Made by a program: the position numbers and the translations under genes
In this document: positions 36,446 through 47,239 of the stretch, one piece after another
Position numbering within the stretch: position 1 is the first letter of the stretch
How the letters are laid out: every line of letters starts with the position of its first letter
NCBI GenBank assembly: GCA_018711005.1
Contig: DVIT01000027.1
Span: forward strand, 62,001-126,000
Direction of reading: 5' to 3'
DNA length: 64,000 bases
DNA from: Candidatus Scybalocola faecigallinarum
GTDB taxonomy: Bacteria > Bacillota > Clostridia > Lachnospirales > Lachnospiraceae
Notes under the pieces: model-generated
Told to the model about the DNA's origin: nothing
What the model saw: only the letters and a program-made list of their open reading frames with translations
Database searches by the model: none

Positions 36446-38257
36446 GTGAGTTTTGACCAGAGTAAGATACGCAATTTCTGTATTATCGCCCACATTGACC
36501 ATGGTAAGTCTACATTGGCTGACCGGATCATTGAGATGACCGGGCTGCTGACCAGCCGTGAGATGCAGAATCAGGTGCTGGATAATATGGACCTGGAACG
36601 TGAGCGGGGAATTACCATTAAAGCCCAGGCCGTGCGCATTGTTTATAAGGCGAAAGACGGCGAGGAATATATTTTTAATTTGATCGATACTCCGGGACAT
36701 GTGGATTTTAATTATGAAGTGTCCCGAAGCCTGGCAGCCTGTGACGGCGCTATCCTTGTGGTGGATGCTGCCCAGGGGATCGAGGCTCAGACCCTGGCCA
36801 ACGTATATCTGGCCCTGGATCATGATCTGGAGATCATGCCGGTGATTAATAAGATTGATCTGCCCAGCGCGGATCCGGACCGGGTGGTCGCTGAAATTGA
36901 AGATGTGATCGGCCTGGAAGCCCATGATGCGCCAAGGATTTCTGCGAAAACCGGTGAGAATGTAGAAGAAGTTTTGGAACAGATCATTACAAAGATTCCG
37001 GCTCCTGCAGGCGATGCAGATGCGCCCCTTCAGGCGCTGATCTTTGATGCGGTTTATGATCCCTATAAAGGTGTTATTGTATTTTTCCGGGTAAAGGAAG
37101 GCCGTATTGCTAAAGGAACGCCGGTGAAGATGATGGCGACAGGAGCCAGCTTTGAAGTGGTAGAGGTTGGCTATTTTGGCCCGGGACAGTTTATTCCCTG
37201 TGAAGAACTGACGGCCGGTATGGTCGGTTATATGACGGCCAGCATTAAAAATCTGAAGGATACCCGTGTGGGTGATACGATCACCAATGCAAAGGAACCC
37301 TGTGATGCGCCGCTGCCGGGATATAAAAAAGTGAATCCTATGGTTTACTGCGGTATGTATCCGGCAGATGGGGCCAAGTACGGGGATTTACGAGATGCCC
37401 TTGAAAAGCTTCAGCTTAACGATGCGTCTTTGCAGTTTGAGGCTGAGACAAGCGTTGCCCTTGGCTTTGGTTTCCGCTGCGGTTTCCTTGGCCTTTTGCA
37501 TCTGGAAATCATCCAGGAGCGTCTGGAACGGGAGTTTAACCTGGATCTGGTAACTACGGCGCCGTCTGTTATTTATAAAGTGCATAAGACAAACGGAGAG
37601 GTGATCGAACTGACCAATCCATCCAATCTTCCTGATCCTTCGGAAATTGAATATATGGAGGAGCCGGTGGTTTCTGCAGAGATCATGGTTACGACGGATT
37701 ATATCGGACCGATCATGGATCTGTGCCAGGAGCGTCGGGGAAATTATCTGGGTATGGAATATATGGAAACGACCCGTGCCCTGTTAAAATATGAGCTGCC
37801 TTTAAATGAGATCATCTATGACTTTTTTGATGCATTAAAGTCCCGCTCCAGAGGCTATGCCTCTTTTGATTATGAGATGAAAGGCTATCAGCGGTCGCCT
37901 TTGTGCAAGCTGGATATTCTTGTCAACCGTGAGGAAGTGGACGCCCTGTCCTTTATTGTTTTTGAAGGCTCTGCTTATGAACGGGGAAGAAAGATGTGTG
38001 AAAAGCTGAAAGAGGAAATCCCGAGACAGCTGTTTGAAATTCCTATCCAGGCAGCCATCGGCAGCAAGATCATTGCCCGTGAAACCGTAAAGGCGCTGCG
38101 GAAGGATGTGCTGGCCAAGTGCTATGGCGGCGATATCAGCCGTAAGCGTAAGCTTCTGGAAAAGCAGAAGGAAGGAAAGAAGCGTATGCGTCAGATTGGA
38201 AATGTAGAAATCCCTCAGAAGGCATTTATGAGTGTCCTTAAGCTGGACGATAAATAG
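36446..38257 (+). CDS. lepA: elongation factor 4 (LepA)
   Basis: A 603-residue translational GTPase. G1 is [10 protein letters not shown]3 is DTPGH, G4 is NKID, followed by EF-G-like domains and the LepA-specific C-terminal part ending [17 protein letters not shown]. It acts on stalled or misassembled ribosomes. GTG 36446 follows GAAGGAGG. hemW follows directly. Confidence 0.97.
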   Translation: MSFDQSKIRNFCIIAHIDHGKSTLADRIIEMTGLLTSREMQNQVLDNMDLERERGITIKAQAVRIVYKAKDGEEYIFNLIDTPGHVDFNYEVSRSLAACDGAILVVDAAQGIEAQTLANVYLALDHDLEIMPVINKIDLPSADPDRVVAEIEDVIGLEAHDAPRISAKTGENVEEVLEQIITKIPAPAGDADAPLQALIFDAVYDPYKGVIVFFRVKEGRIAKGTPVKMMATGASFEVVEVGYFGPGQFIPCEELTAGMVGYMTASIKNLKDTRVGDTITNAKEPCDAPLPGYKKVNPMVYCGMYPADGAKYGDLRDALEKLQLNDASLQFEAETSVALGFGFRCGFLGLLHLEIIQERLEREFNLDLVTTAPSVIYKVHKTNGEVIELTNPSNLPDPSEIEYMEEPVVSAEIMVTTDYIGPIMDLCQERRGNYLGMEYMETTRALLKYELPLNEIIYDFFDALKSRSRGYASFDYEMKGYQRSPLCKLDILVNREEVDALSFIVFEGSAYERGRKMCEKLKEEIPRQLFEIPIQAAIGSKIIARETVKALRKDVLAKCYGGDISRKRKLLEKQKEGKKRMRQIGNVEIPQKAFMSVLKLDDK

Positions 38258-38266
38258 GCGAAACAT

Positions 38267-39457
38267 ATGGAACTTTATATACATTACCCTTTTTGCGTCA
38301 GAAAATGCAATTATTGTGATTTCTTATCGGCGCCCGCAGCACCTGTGCAGCGGGCGCTTTATGTGCAGGCGCTCATCCATGAGCTTTGCTTTATGTCTCC
38401 AGAATATAAAAACAAAAAAATAGACACATTGTTCATTGGCGGAGGGACTCCATCCCTGATGGAAGGGGAGGAGCTTTTGGTCCTTATGGATGCTGTAAGA
38501 ACCTGCTTTACCCTTGAGGACGGCTGCGAGATTACGATTGAGGGAAATCCGGGAACCATTAATGAAAAAAAGGCCAGGGACATGGCTGCCGCAGGGATCA
38601 ACCGTTTAAGTCTGGGACTTCAGTCTGCCGATGAAAAGGAATTAAAGCTTCTTGGCCGTATCCATACATGGGAAGATTTTGAAAACAGCTTTATGGCGGC
38701 CCGCCAGGCCGGGATTCATAATATTAATGTGGACCTTATGTCAGCGCTGCCGGGACAAACCGAGGCGTCCTGGGAAAATACCCTGGCCCGTGTTCTTCAG
38801 AAGCGTCCGGAGCATATTTCTGCCTACAGCCTGATCATTGAGGAAGGTACGCCTTTTTATAAGATTTACACAGAATCCGGTGAAAAGCGGGGGGAATCTG
38901 CCTGGCCGGATCTGCCCGGGGAGGACGAGGACCGGAAAATGTATGCCAGGACGGGAAGGATCCTTGAGCAAGCGGGGTACGGCCGGTATGAAATATCCAA
39001 CTATGCCAGACCGGGTTTTGAATGCCGCCATAATATAGGTTACTGGCAGCGCAGAGATTATCTGGGCGTGGGCCTTGGCGCTTCCAGCCTGATAAACGGC
39101 CGGCGTTTTGATAATACAAGAAATATGGAAGAATATTTACAGACGTTTTCAGCATCTGTACCACAGATCAGGGACACAGACGCTGAAAGCTTTGATATTT
39201 GCCATAAAAACATAGAAGTCCTTACCCGGGAGGACGCTATGGCGGAGTTTATGTTCCTTGGCCTGCGCCTGATCCGGGGCGTAAATGATCAGGAATTTAT
39301 CCGGGCCTTTGGAACAAGCTTTATGGATGTTTACCGGGAGCCTATCCAAAAGCACTGCAGGGAAGGGCTTCTATGTTATATAGAAGAAAACGGGAAGCTG
39401 TCCCTGACAGAGCAGGGCATTGATGTAAGCAATTATGTGCTGTGCGACTTTTTGTGA
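38267..39457 (+). CDS. hemW: radical SAM protein HemW (heme chaperone-like)
   Basis: A 396-residue radical SAM enzyme with the cluster motif CVRKCNYCDF (residues 8-17), FIGGGTPSLM, and the HemW-type C-terminal domain. HemW is often mislabelled coproporphyrinogen oxidase; it transfers heme. The ATG at 38267 has only a weak ribosome site and is nine bases after lepA, a conserved pair. Confidence 0.93.
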   Translation: MELYIHYPFCVRKCNYCDFLSAPAAPVQRALYVQALIHELCFMSPEYKNKKIDTLFIGGGTPSLMEGEELLVLMDAVRTCFTLEDGCEITIEGNPGTINEKKARDMAAAGINRLSLGLQSADEKELKLLGRIHTWEDFENSFMAARQAGIHNINVDLMSALPGQTEASWENTLARVLQKRPEHISAYSLIIEEGTPFYKIYTESGEKRGESAWPDLPGEDEDRKMYARTGRILEQAGYGRYEISNYARPGFECRHNIGYWQRRDYLGVGLGASSLINGRRFDNTRNMEEYLQTFSASVPQIRDTDAESFDICHKNIEVLTREDAMAEFMFLGLRLIRGVNDQEFIRAFGTSFMDVYREPIQKHCREGLLCYIEENGKLSLTEQGIDVSNYVLCDFL

Positions 39458-39575
39458 TTAGACCGGCCCGTGAAGCAGCAAGGCAATCCGCCGGTGACAG
39501 CAAGATCGCTTTCCGCCAGGATCATGATTATTCTAAAAAGGAAGATGACGGACAGCTGGTTTAAATAAAATATGG

Positions 39576-39605
39576 ATGATATCATGGAGCAATCCGTGGT
39601 ATCAT
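39576..39605. repeat. mini copy B of the ATGATRYCA-bounded element
   Basis: ATGATATCA (39576-39584), twelve bases TGGAGCAATCCG, and TGGTATCAT (39597-39605). The ends are near-perfect inverted repeats of each other and match the ends of the 43.8 kb element, with GGAGCAATCCG matching its 3' part. It looks like an internally deleted copy. Confidence 0.6.
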
Positions 39606-39659
39606 GCGGTTATGCTTTAATTTGACCGTAACATCACATGGACATAATCCCAAACAGGA

Positions 39660-39690
39660 GCGCCGGAATTTCCGGCGCCTTTTGCCGTTT
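39660..39690 (+). terminator. terminator-like hairpin 200 bp after hemW
   Basis: GCGCCGGAA/TTCCGGCGC (39660-39678) is followed by CTTTTGCCGTTT. It probably ends the lepA-hemW transcript. Confidence 0.65.
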
Positions 39691-39760
39691 ACAGGCATGC
39701 TTTTAAAATAATGATTTTAAGGATCAAACAGAATGGATTAACACCTTCATTTTATCGGGT

Positions 39761-40031
39761 TTCGGCCCTGATCTTAATTTTCCCCTTTAGGGCCGTAGGA
39801 TTTTGCCTATTCCTTAGGCCCGATTCGGCGTTTTGTGGATTTCAGCCGTAGGATTTTGCTCATGCTTCGGCTTATATTGAGATTTTGCGATTTGGGGTCT
39901 AACGATTTAAGAGGAAAATTAGACCCTAATAGACGTTTTTCTGATATGAGCCGAACACATACGGAAAATTCTACGGCCAAATCGGACAAAATACGTTTTT
40001 CAGCCGAAGTGCGGAGCAATCCGTGTCTCAT
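39761..40031. repeat. nested palindromic intergenic element, copy C
   Basis: Within the 718-bp gap between hemW and hrcA. GGCCGTAGGATTTTGCC (39791-39807) is nearly complementary to GGAAAATTCTACGGCC (39963-39978). CTTCGGCTTATATTGAG (39866-39882) pairs with CTGATATGAGCCGAAC (39940-39955), and GGGTCTAA/TTAGACCC (39895-39926) forms the top. GTAGGATTTTGC occurs twice here and again at 62157. The tail GAAGTGCGGAGCAATCCGTG (40006-40025) matches the 43.9 kb element. No gene is seen in 39458-40079. Confidence 0.6.
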
Positions 40032-40079
40032 TCCCATTTGTCGGGCAACTCATAGTATAAATATTTTTTCAAACACCTA

Positions 40080-40108
40080 TTGACAAACGCTTAAGATAGT
40101 GATATTTT
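40080..40108 (+). promoter_or_regulatory. sigma-A promoter of the hrcA-dnaK operon
   Basis: TTGACA (40080-40085), 17-bp spacer, TATTTT (40103-40108). The start of transcription would fall just before the CIRCE operator. Confidence 0.82.
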
Positions 40109-40122
40109 ATGTACATAAGGTA

Positions 40123-40149
40123 TTAGCACTCTAGTTGATTGAGTGCTAA
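40123..40149. promoter_or_regulatory. CIRCE operator for HrcA
   Basis: TTAGCACTC-N9-GAGTGCTAA, a perfect match to the CIRCE consensus. It is 27 bp upstream of hrcA and predicts heat-shock control of the whole operon by HrcA. Confidence 0.98.
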
Positions 40150-40175
40150 TAACAAAAGCTGAAAGGAGTGATTCA

Positions 40176-41213
40176 GTGAATCTGGATGAAAGAAAAACAA
40201 AAATTTTAAATGCCATCATTCAGACCTATCTTGAGACCGGGGAGCCGGTTGGTTCAAGGACAATTTCAAAATTCACGGATCTCAACTTAAGTTCAGCGAC
40301 GATCCGAAACGAGATGGCGGATCTGGAGGAGATGGGATATATTCTTCAGCCTCATACATCTGCGGGACGTATTCCTTCAGATAAAGGTTACCGGTTTTAT
40401 GTGGATAATCTTATGAAGGATAAGATCGCTCAGGTAGATGAGATGAAGGAGATCATGATTGAAAAGGCTGATAAAGTAGATCTGCTTTTAAAGCAGGTGG
40501 CAAAGCTTCTGGCAACCAACACCAATTATGCATCCCTTATATCCACACCCCAGTATAAGCGCAACAAGCTTCGGTTTATTCAGTTGTCCAAGGTGGATGA
40601 TACACAGATCCTTGTGGTCATTATGATTGAGGGCAATATTATTAAAAACAAGCTTATTAACAGCGACTTTCCGGTAGAGCAGGAAGATGTTGTTAAGCTG
40701 AATATTTTATTAAACACATTTCTTCAGGGACTGAGCCTTCAGGAAATTAATATGGAGATGATCCAGCGGCTTAAATCTCAGGCGGAAGGCCACAGCAAGG
40801 TCATTACTGATGTGATCGACGCCATAGGCCAGGCCATTCAGGAAGAAGATGATGTGGAGATTTATACCAGCGGCGCGACAAACCTTTTAAGCTATCCGGA
40901 GTTAGGAGACAGAGAGCAGGCAAAAGCTTTAATGTCGACCTTTGAAGAAAAACAGGCACTTGTCAATCTCATTGAGGAGAATACTGATAAAGACGGCGGA
41001 GATAACCACGGCATACAAGTATATATTGGTGCGGAATCTCCGGTAAAGACCATGAAGGATTGCAGTATTGTTACAGCAACCTATGAATTGGAAGAAGGCG
41101 TTCAGGGAACGATTGGTATCGTAGGCCCGAAACGGATGGATTATCAGAAGGTTGTAAATAATCTTCAGATCATGATGAACCAGCTGGATTCCATATTTAA
41201 GAAGAATAAATAA
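40176..41213 (+). CDS. hrcA: heat-inducible transcription repressor HrcA
   Basis: A 345-residue repressor with an N-terminal winged helix (LSSATIRNEMADLEEMGYILQPHTSAGR split over residues 35-62) and a C-terminal GAF-like domain. It binds CIRCE and needs GroEL for activity. GTG 40176 follows AAAGGAGTG. It is first of hrcA-grpE-dnaK-dnaJ. Confidence 0.96.
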   Translation: MNLDERKTKILNAIIQTYLETGEPVGSRTISKFTDLNLSSATIRNEMADLEEMGYILQPHTSAGRIPSDKGYRFYVDNLMKDKIAQVDEMKEIMIEKADKVDLLLKQVAKLLATNTNYASLISTPQYKRNKLRFIQLSKVDDTQILVVIMIEGNIIKNKLINSDFPVEQEDVVKLNILLNTFLQGLSLQEINMEMIQRLKSQAEGHSKVITDVIDAIGQAIQEEDDVEIYTSGATNLLSYPELGDREQAKALMSTFEEKQALVNLIEENTDKDGGDNHGIQVYIGAESPVKTMKDCSIVTATYELEEGVQGTIGIVGPKRMDYQKVVNNLQIMMNQLDSIFKKNK

Positions 41214-41227
41214 AAGAGGTGAAAGCA

Positions 41228-41896
41228 GTGGCAGATTTAGATAGAGATGAAACATTAAAGGAAGAAGTGGATCAGGAAGAAAAGGCAGCAGGCAGTGGAG
41301 ATACAGAAACCGCTGAGGAGACAGATGCTTCCGGTGATACAGAAAGCACAGAGGACGATGCTGATCCGGATGCCGGAGAGGAAAACGGCGAAGCTTCCGA
41401 GGATGCCCCTGAGGGAAAGAAAAAGTCCCGGCTTTTTTCAAAAAAAGAAAAGAAGAAAGATAAAAAGGATCAGCAGATCGAAGAACTTACAGACCGGCTG
41501 ATGCGTCAGATGGCCGAATTTGATAATTTCCGCAAGCGTACAGAAAGAGAAAAGGCACAGATGTTTGACAGCGGCGCAGGCGATATTATTGAAAAGATTC
41601 TTCCGGTCATTGACGATATGGAGCGCGGCCTTGCTGCTCTAAATGATGAGGAAAAAGAAACATCCTTTGCCAAAGGCATGGAGATGATCTATAAAAAGTT
41701 TATTGGAATTTTAAACAATGCCGGTGTAGAGCCTATTGACGCTGCCGGAAAAGAGTTTGATCCCAATTTTCATAATGCAGTCATGCAGAGCCCAAGTGAT
41801 GAGGTTGAATCCGGATACGTAGTCCAGGAACTTCAAAAGGGTTATATGTATAAAGAGAAAGTGCTTCGGCACAGTATGGTTATTGTAGCAGAATAA
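41228..41896 (+). CDS. grpE: nucleotide exchange factor GrpE
   Basis: A 222-residue DnaK cochaperone with a long acidic N-terminus (about 60 residues), a basic patch KKEKKKDKKDQQ, the long helix (MRQMAEFDNFRKRTEREKAQ), and the C-terminal beta domain (GKEFDPNFHNAVMQ). GTG 41228 follows AGAGGTG. It releases ADP from DnaK. Confidence 0.96.
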   Translation: MADLDRDETLKEEVDQEEKAAGSGDTETAEETDASGDTESTEDDADPDAGEENGEASEDAPEGKKKSRLFSKKEKKKDKKDQQIEELTDRLMRQMAEFDNFRKRTEREKAQMFDSGAGDIIEKILPVIDDMERGLAALNDEEKETSFAKGMEMIYKKFIGILNNAGVEPIDAAGKEFDPNFHNAVMQSPSDEVESGYVVQELQKGYMYKEKVLRHSMVIVAE

Positions 41897-41917
41897 TATG
41901 ATTTTGATCGAATTTAG

Positions 41918-43810
<1,893 letters not shown>

Positions 43811-43811
43811 T

Positions 43812-43976
43812 ATGATGCCAGGGTCAAAAGGTCGTACTTTTCATGCTTGCATGAAAAAGTACGACTTTGGGACCCGAAAAACACCGAAAAGGAGCCATTT
43901 TTCGCAGAAAAATGAGCGGATTTGAGGTGTTTTAGGATTTCGGGAACACGAAGTGCGAAGAAATCCGTGGCATCAT
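43812..43976. repeat. structured repeat with 9-bp inverted ends between dnaK and dnaJ
   Basis: The 165-bp element begins ATGATGCCA (43812-43820) and ends TGGCATCAT (43968-43976), exact inverted repeats. Inside are three nested hairpins: GTCGTACTTTT/AAAAAGTACGAC (43831-43865), AAAACACC/GGTGTTTT with an inner ATTTTTC/GAAAAAT (43878-43933), and GGATTTC/GAAATCC (43935-43966). Parts recur at 33.89, 39.58 and 40.01 kb. It carries no gene. Confidence 0.72.
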
Positions 43977-44050
43977 GGGGGCAAAATACCTTTTGCCCCC
44001 AACATCATAATAAATATAAAGATACGGTCTGCCACCTCCGTGGCAGACCG
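43977..44050 (+). other. two strong hairpins upstream of dnaJ
   Basis: GGGGGCAAAA/TTTTGCCCCC (43977-44000) directly follows the repeat, and CGGTCTGCCAC/GTGGCAGACCG (44025-44050) comes next. Neither has a downstream T-run. The remaining 127 bp to dnaJ hold a short direct repeat GCGAACCTT (44118 and 44150) and no clear promoter. Confidence 0.6.
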
Positions 44051-44177
44051 CGTTTGCTGTGAGCACTTAGCGAAGTCAAGCCGAAGGCGCAGGCTGAGGT
44101 TAGTGCGAACGCACATCGCGAACCTTAATGAGTCGCGAGTACAGCGAATGCGAACCTTTATGGATTGGAGATAAGTT

Positions 44178-45371
44178 ATGGCAGAGACAAAGAGAGATTA
44201 TTATGAGGTTTTGGGCGTATCCAAAACAGCCACAGATGCTGAATTGAAGAAAGCTTATCGCCAGCTTGCCAAGAAATACCATCCAGACATTAATCCGGGA
44301 GATAAAGAGGCAGAAGCCAAGTTTAAAGAGGCTTCTGAGGCCTATGCTGTTTTAAGTGATCCAGACAAACGTCGTCAGTATGACCAGTTTGGCCATGCAG
44401 CCTTTGAACAGGGCGGTGGCGGCGGCTACGGCGGTTTTGGCGGCTTTGACTTTGGCGGCGATATGGGTGATATTTTCGGCGATATATTTGGCGATCTGTT
44501 TGGCGGTGGACGGAGCCGCAAGGCCTATAACGGTCCTATGCAGGGAGCAAATGTACGGGTCAATATGCGAATTTCCTTTATGGAGGCCGTATTTGGTGTT
44601 GATAAACGTATTGAGATCAATCTTAAGGATGAGTGCCCCCATTGCCATGGAACCGGTGCAAAGCCAGGAACACAGCCGGAAACATGCCCAAAGTGCGGCG
44701 GCAAAGGACAGGTGGTCTATACCCAGCAGTCCCTGTTCGGTACTGTGCGTAATGTGCAGACATGTCCGGATTGTCATGGTACAGGAAAGATCGTCCGTGA
44801 GAAATGTTCAGACTGCGGCGGTACCGGTTATGTTAAAAATAAAAAGACCATTGAAATTCCTATTCCGGCAGGTATTGATTCCGGTCAGAGTGTGCGTATC
44901 CGGGGTAAAGGCGAGCCGGGAACCAACGGCGGCCAGAGAGGTGATCTGCTGGTAGGCATTACTGTGGACCGTCATCCGGTATTTCAGCGTCAGGACTTTG
45001 ATATTTACTCCACTGTACCGATTTCTTTCGCCCAGGCGGCTTTAGGCGGAGATATTAGGATCCAGACCGTAGATGGTGATGTGACCCAGAATATCCGTCC
45101 GGGAACCCAGACCGATACACGTATCCGTTTAAAAGGCAAAGGCGTTCCTACACTGCGCAATAAAAATGTACGGGGCGACCATTATGTAACGCTTGTTGTC
45201 CAGGTACCGGAACGGCTTAACAGTGAGCAGAAAGAACTGATCCGCAAGCTGGATGTATCCCTTCGGGGCGGGGCCGTGGATGCAGAAGAAGACGGCGGTC
45301 AGAACGGCGCACCGGAGCATAAAAAGAAAAAACGCTTTATGGATAAAGTTAAAGAGGCGTTTGAAGATTAA
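44178..45371 (+). CDS. dnaJ: molecular chaperone DnaJ
   Basis: A 397-residue type I J-protein. The J domain has HPD ([10 protein letters not shown]), followed by the Gly/Phe-rich segment with [16 protein letters not shown], four CxxCxGxG zinc motifs, and the C-terminal substrate-binding domain. ATG 44178 follows GGAGA. It stimulates DnaK ATPase. Confidence 0.97.
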   Translation: MAETKRDYYEVLGVSKTATDAELKKAYRQLAKKYHPDINPGDKEAEAKFKEASEAYAVLSDPDKRRQYDQFGHAAFEQGGGGGYGGFGGFDFGGDMGDIFGDIFGDLFGGGRSRKAYNGPMQGANVRVNMRISFMEAVFGVDKRIEINLKDECPHCHGTGAKPGTQPETCPKCGGKGQVVYTQQSLFGTVRNVQTCPDCHGTGKIVREKCSDCGGTGYVKNKKTIEIPIPAGIDSGQSVRIRGKGEPGTNGGQRGDLLVGITVDRHPVFQRQDFDIYSTVPISFAQAALGGDIRIQTVDGDVTQNIRPGTQTDTRIRLKGKGVPTLRNKNVRGDHYVTLVVQVPERLNSEQKELIRKLDVSLRGGAVDAEEDGGQNGAPEHKKKKRFMDKVKEAFED

Positions 45372-45403
45372 TGACTGAATAGCAACGAATAGTTACAATA
45401 CCA

Positions 45404-45445
45404 CAGGCAGTTTTCAAAAAGGACTTTGAGAACTGCCTGTTTGTA
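45404..45445 (+). terminator. terminator after dnaJ
   Basis: CAGGCAGTTTTC (45404-45415) pairs with GAGAACTGCCTG (45428-45439), followed by TTTGT. The T-run is short, so read-through into prmA is possible. Confidence 0.65.
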
Positions 45446-45486
45446 TGTTATGATGATGAAGTCAAGTAGGAAGGAGAGTAAATACC

Positions 45487-46446
45487 GTGAAATGGAATAA
45501 GTATACACTGACAACAACCACAGAGGCTGTAGACCTGATCAGCTATACTCTGGGAGAAATGGGGATCGAAGGAATTGAGATCGAAGATAAGGTCCCTTTA
45601 TCTGAGGAAGATAAGCAAAAGATGTTCATTGACATTTTGCCGGAGCTTGGGCCGGACGACGGAAAGGCGAAAGTATCTTTTTATATTGATCCTAAAGATG
45701 ACGGAGAGGATACGATCCAGAAAGTGCTCCACGAAATTTACAGCCTGAAGGATTTTGTGGATATTGGCGATGCTGTGATCGAAAAATCCCAGACTGCAGA
45801 CGAGGATTGGATGAATAACTGGAAAAAATACTGGAAACCGTTTAAGGTTGATGATTCTATTATTATTAAGCCTACATGGGAAACTCTGGAAAATGTTCCC
45901 CAGGACACTCTGGTGGTGGAACTGGATCCGGGAACTTCCTTTGGCACAGGGATGCATCATACGACGCGGCTGTGCATTACCCAGATCAAAAAGTATCTTA
46001 AACCGGAAGATACTCTTTTGGATGTGGGCTGCGGCAGCGGTATTTTATCCATTATCGCCATGATGCTGGGGGTGAAAGAGGCTTCAGCCACTGATATTGA
46101 TCCTCACGCTGTTGAGGCAGCTATTGAAAATGCCAGGGTAAACCATTTGGATATGAACCGTTATCAGATCCTGTGCGGCGATGTGATCTCTGATGAAAAC
46201 TTCCGCAAAGCCATGGGCGTCCATAAATATGACTTTGTGGTAGCCAACATCTTGGCGGATATTATTATTCCATTGTCCGGCGTTGTCAAAGAGCTGATGA
46301 AGCCGGGCGCCTTGTTCGTGTCATCCGGTATCATTGATATGAAGGAAGAAGCGGTTTCTCAGGCTTTATTGGAAAACGGCTTTGAAATTGTTGAGGTAAC
46401 ACACAGCGGAGAATGGGTGTCCTTTACGGCCAGAAATCCGCATTGA
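45487..46446 (+). CDS. prmA: ribosomal protein L11 methyltransferase
   Basis: A 319-residue SAM-dependent methyltransferase with SAM-binding motif LLDVGCGSGILSI (about residues 178-190), the acidic ATDIDPHAV strand end, and the NILADII catalytic loop. It trimethylates L11. GTG 45487 follows GGAAGGAGAG. Its position after dnaJ is conserved in many Firmicutes. Confidence 0.94.
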   Translation: MKWNKYTLTTTTEAVDLISYTLGEMGIEGIEIEDKVPLSEEDKQKMFIDILPELGPDDGKAKVSFYIDPKDDGEDTIQKVLHEIYSLKDFVDIGDAVIEKSQTADEDWMNNWKKYWKPFKVDDSIIIKPTWETLENVPQDTLVVELDPGTSFGTGMHHTTRLCITQIKKYLKPEDTLLDVGCGSGILSIIAMMLGVKEASATDIDPHAVEAAIENARVNHLDMNRYQILCGDVISDENFRKAMGVHKYDFVVANILADIIIPLSGVVKELMKPGALFVSSGIIDMKEEAVSQALLENGFEIVEVTHSGEWVSFTARNPH

Positions 46447-46472
46447 CATCCATGAATACAGTATGGTATGAT
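46443..46472 (+). promoter_or_regulatory. sigma-A promoter of rsmE
   Basis: TTGACA (46443-46448), 18-bp spacer, TATGAT (46467-46472). The -35 overlaps the prmA stop. Confidence 0.55.
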
Positions 46473-46498
46473 ACGTGTTTGAAAGGATGATAGAAAAT

Positions 46499-47239
46499 AT
46501 GCCAAGATTTTTTGTGGATGGCGGCCAGGTGGATGGACAGCGCATTACTATTACCGGAAGCGATGTGAACCATATGAAAAATGTACTCCGCATGCGCTGC
46601 GGAGATACAGTATCTGTCAGTGACGGCTGCGGGAAAGATTATTTTTGCCGGATTGATGTTATGGATAAGGAGGAAATCCTCCTTCATATTGAAAATTCAT
46701 GGGATTCCTATGTGGAGCTTCCAGTAAAGCTGTATTTGTTCCAGGGGCTTCCCAAAGGGGACAAGATGGAGCTGATCATCCAGAAGGCGGTAGAGCTGGG
46801 CGTATACGAGATTATTCCCGTGATCACATCCCGGACCATCGTAAAGCTGGACCCTAAAAAGGAAGATAAAAAGCTGGCCCGGTGGCAGATGGTGTGCGAA
46901 AGCGCGGCCAAACAGTCAGGGCGTGGGATCATCCCAAAGGTATGTTCTCCGGTTACGTTTAAAAAGGCCCTGAAAATGGCAGGAGAGCTGGATGCTGCGG
47001 TGATGCCCTATGAGCGGGCCCATGGTATGGAAGCTGCAAGAAATCTGGTGCAGGACATGCACGGAAAGAAAAGTATTGGCATATTGATCGGCCCGGAGGG
47101 CGGTTTTGATGCGTCAGAGGCAGAGCTGGCAAAGGAGAGCGGCATACAGACCATGACTCTGGGAAAGCGTATCTTAAGGACAGAGACAGCCGGACTGGCT
47201 GTATTGTCCATATTCATGTTTGAACTGGAGGAAGACTAG
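46499..47239 (+). CDS. rsmE: 16S rRNA m3U1498 methyltransferase
   Basis: A 246-residue SPOUT methyltransferase with an N-terminal PUA-like domain (HMKNVLRMRCGD) and the knotted SAM site LIGPEGGFDASE and LGKRILRTETA. ATG 46499 follows AAAGGATG; an upstream in-frame start lacks support. It touches the cysteine desulfurase gene with no gap. Confidence 0.94.
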   Translation: MPRFFVDGGQVDGQRITITGSDVNHMKNVLRMRCGDTVSVSDGCGKDYFCRIDVMDKEEILLHIENSWDSYVELPVKLYLFQGLPKGDKMELIIQKAVELGVYEIIPVITSRTIVKLDPKKEDKKLARWQMVCESAAKQSGRGIIPKVCSPVTFKKALKMAGELDAAVMPYERAHGMEAARNLVQDMHGKKSIGILIGPEGGFDASEAELAKESGIQTMTLGKRILRTETAGLAVLSIFMFELEED

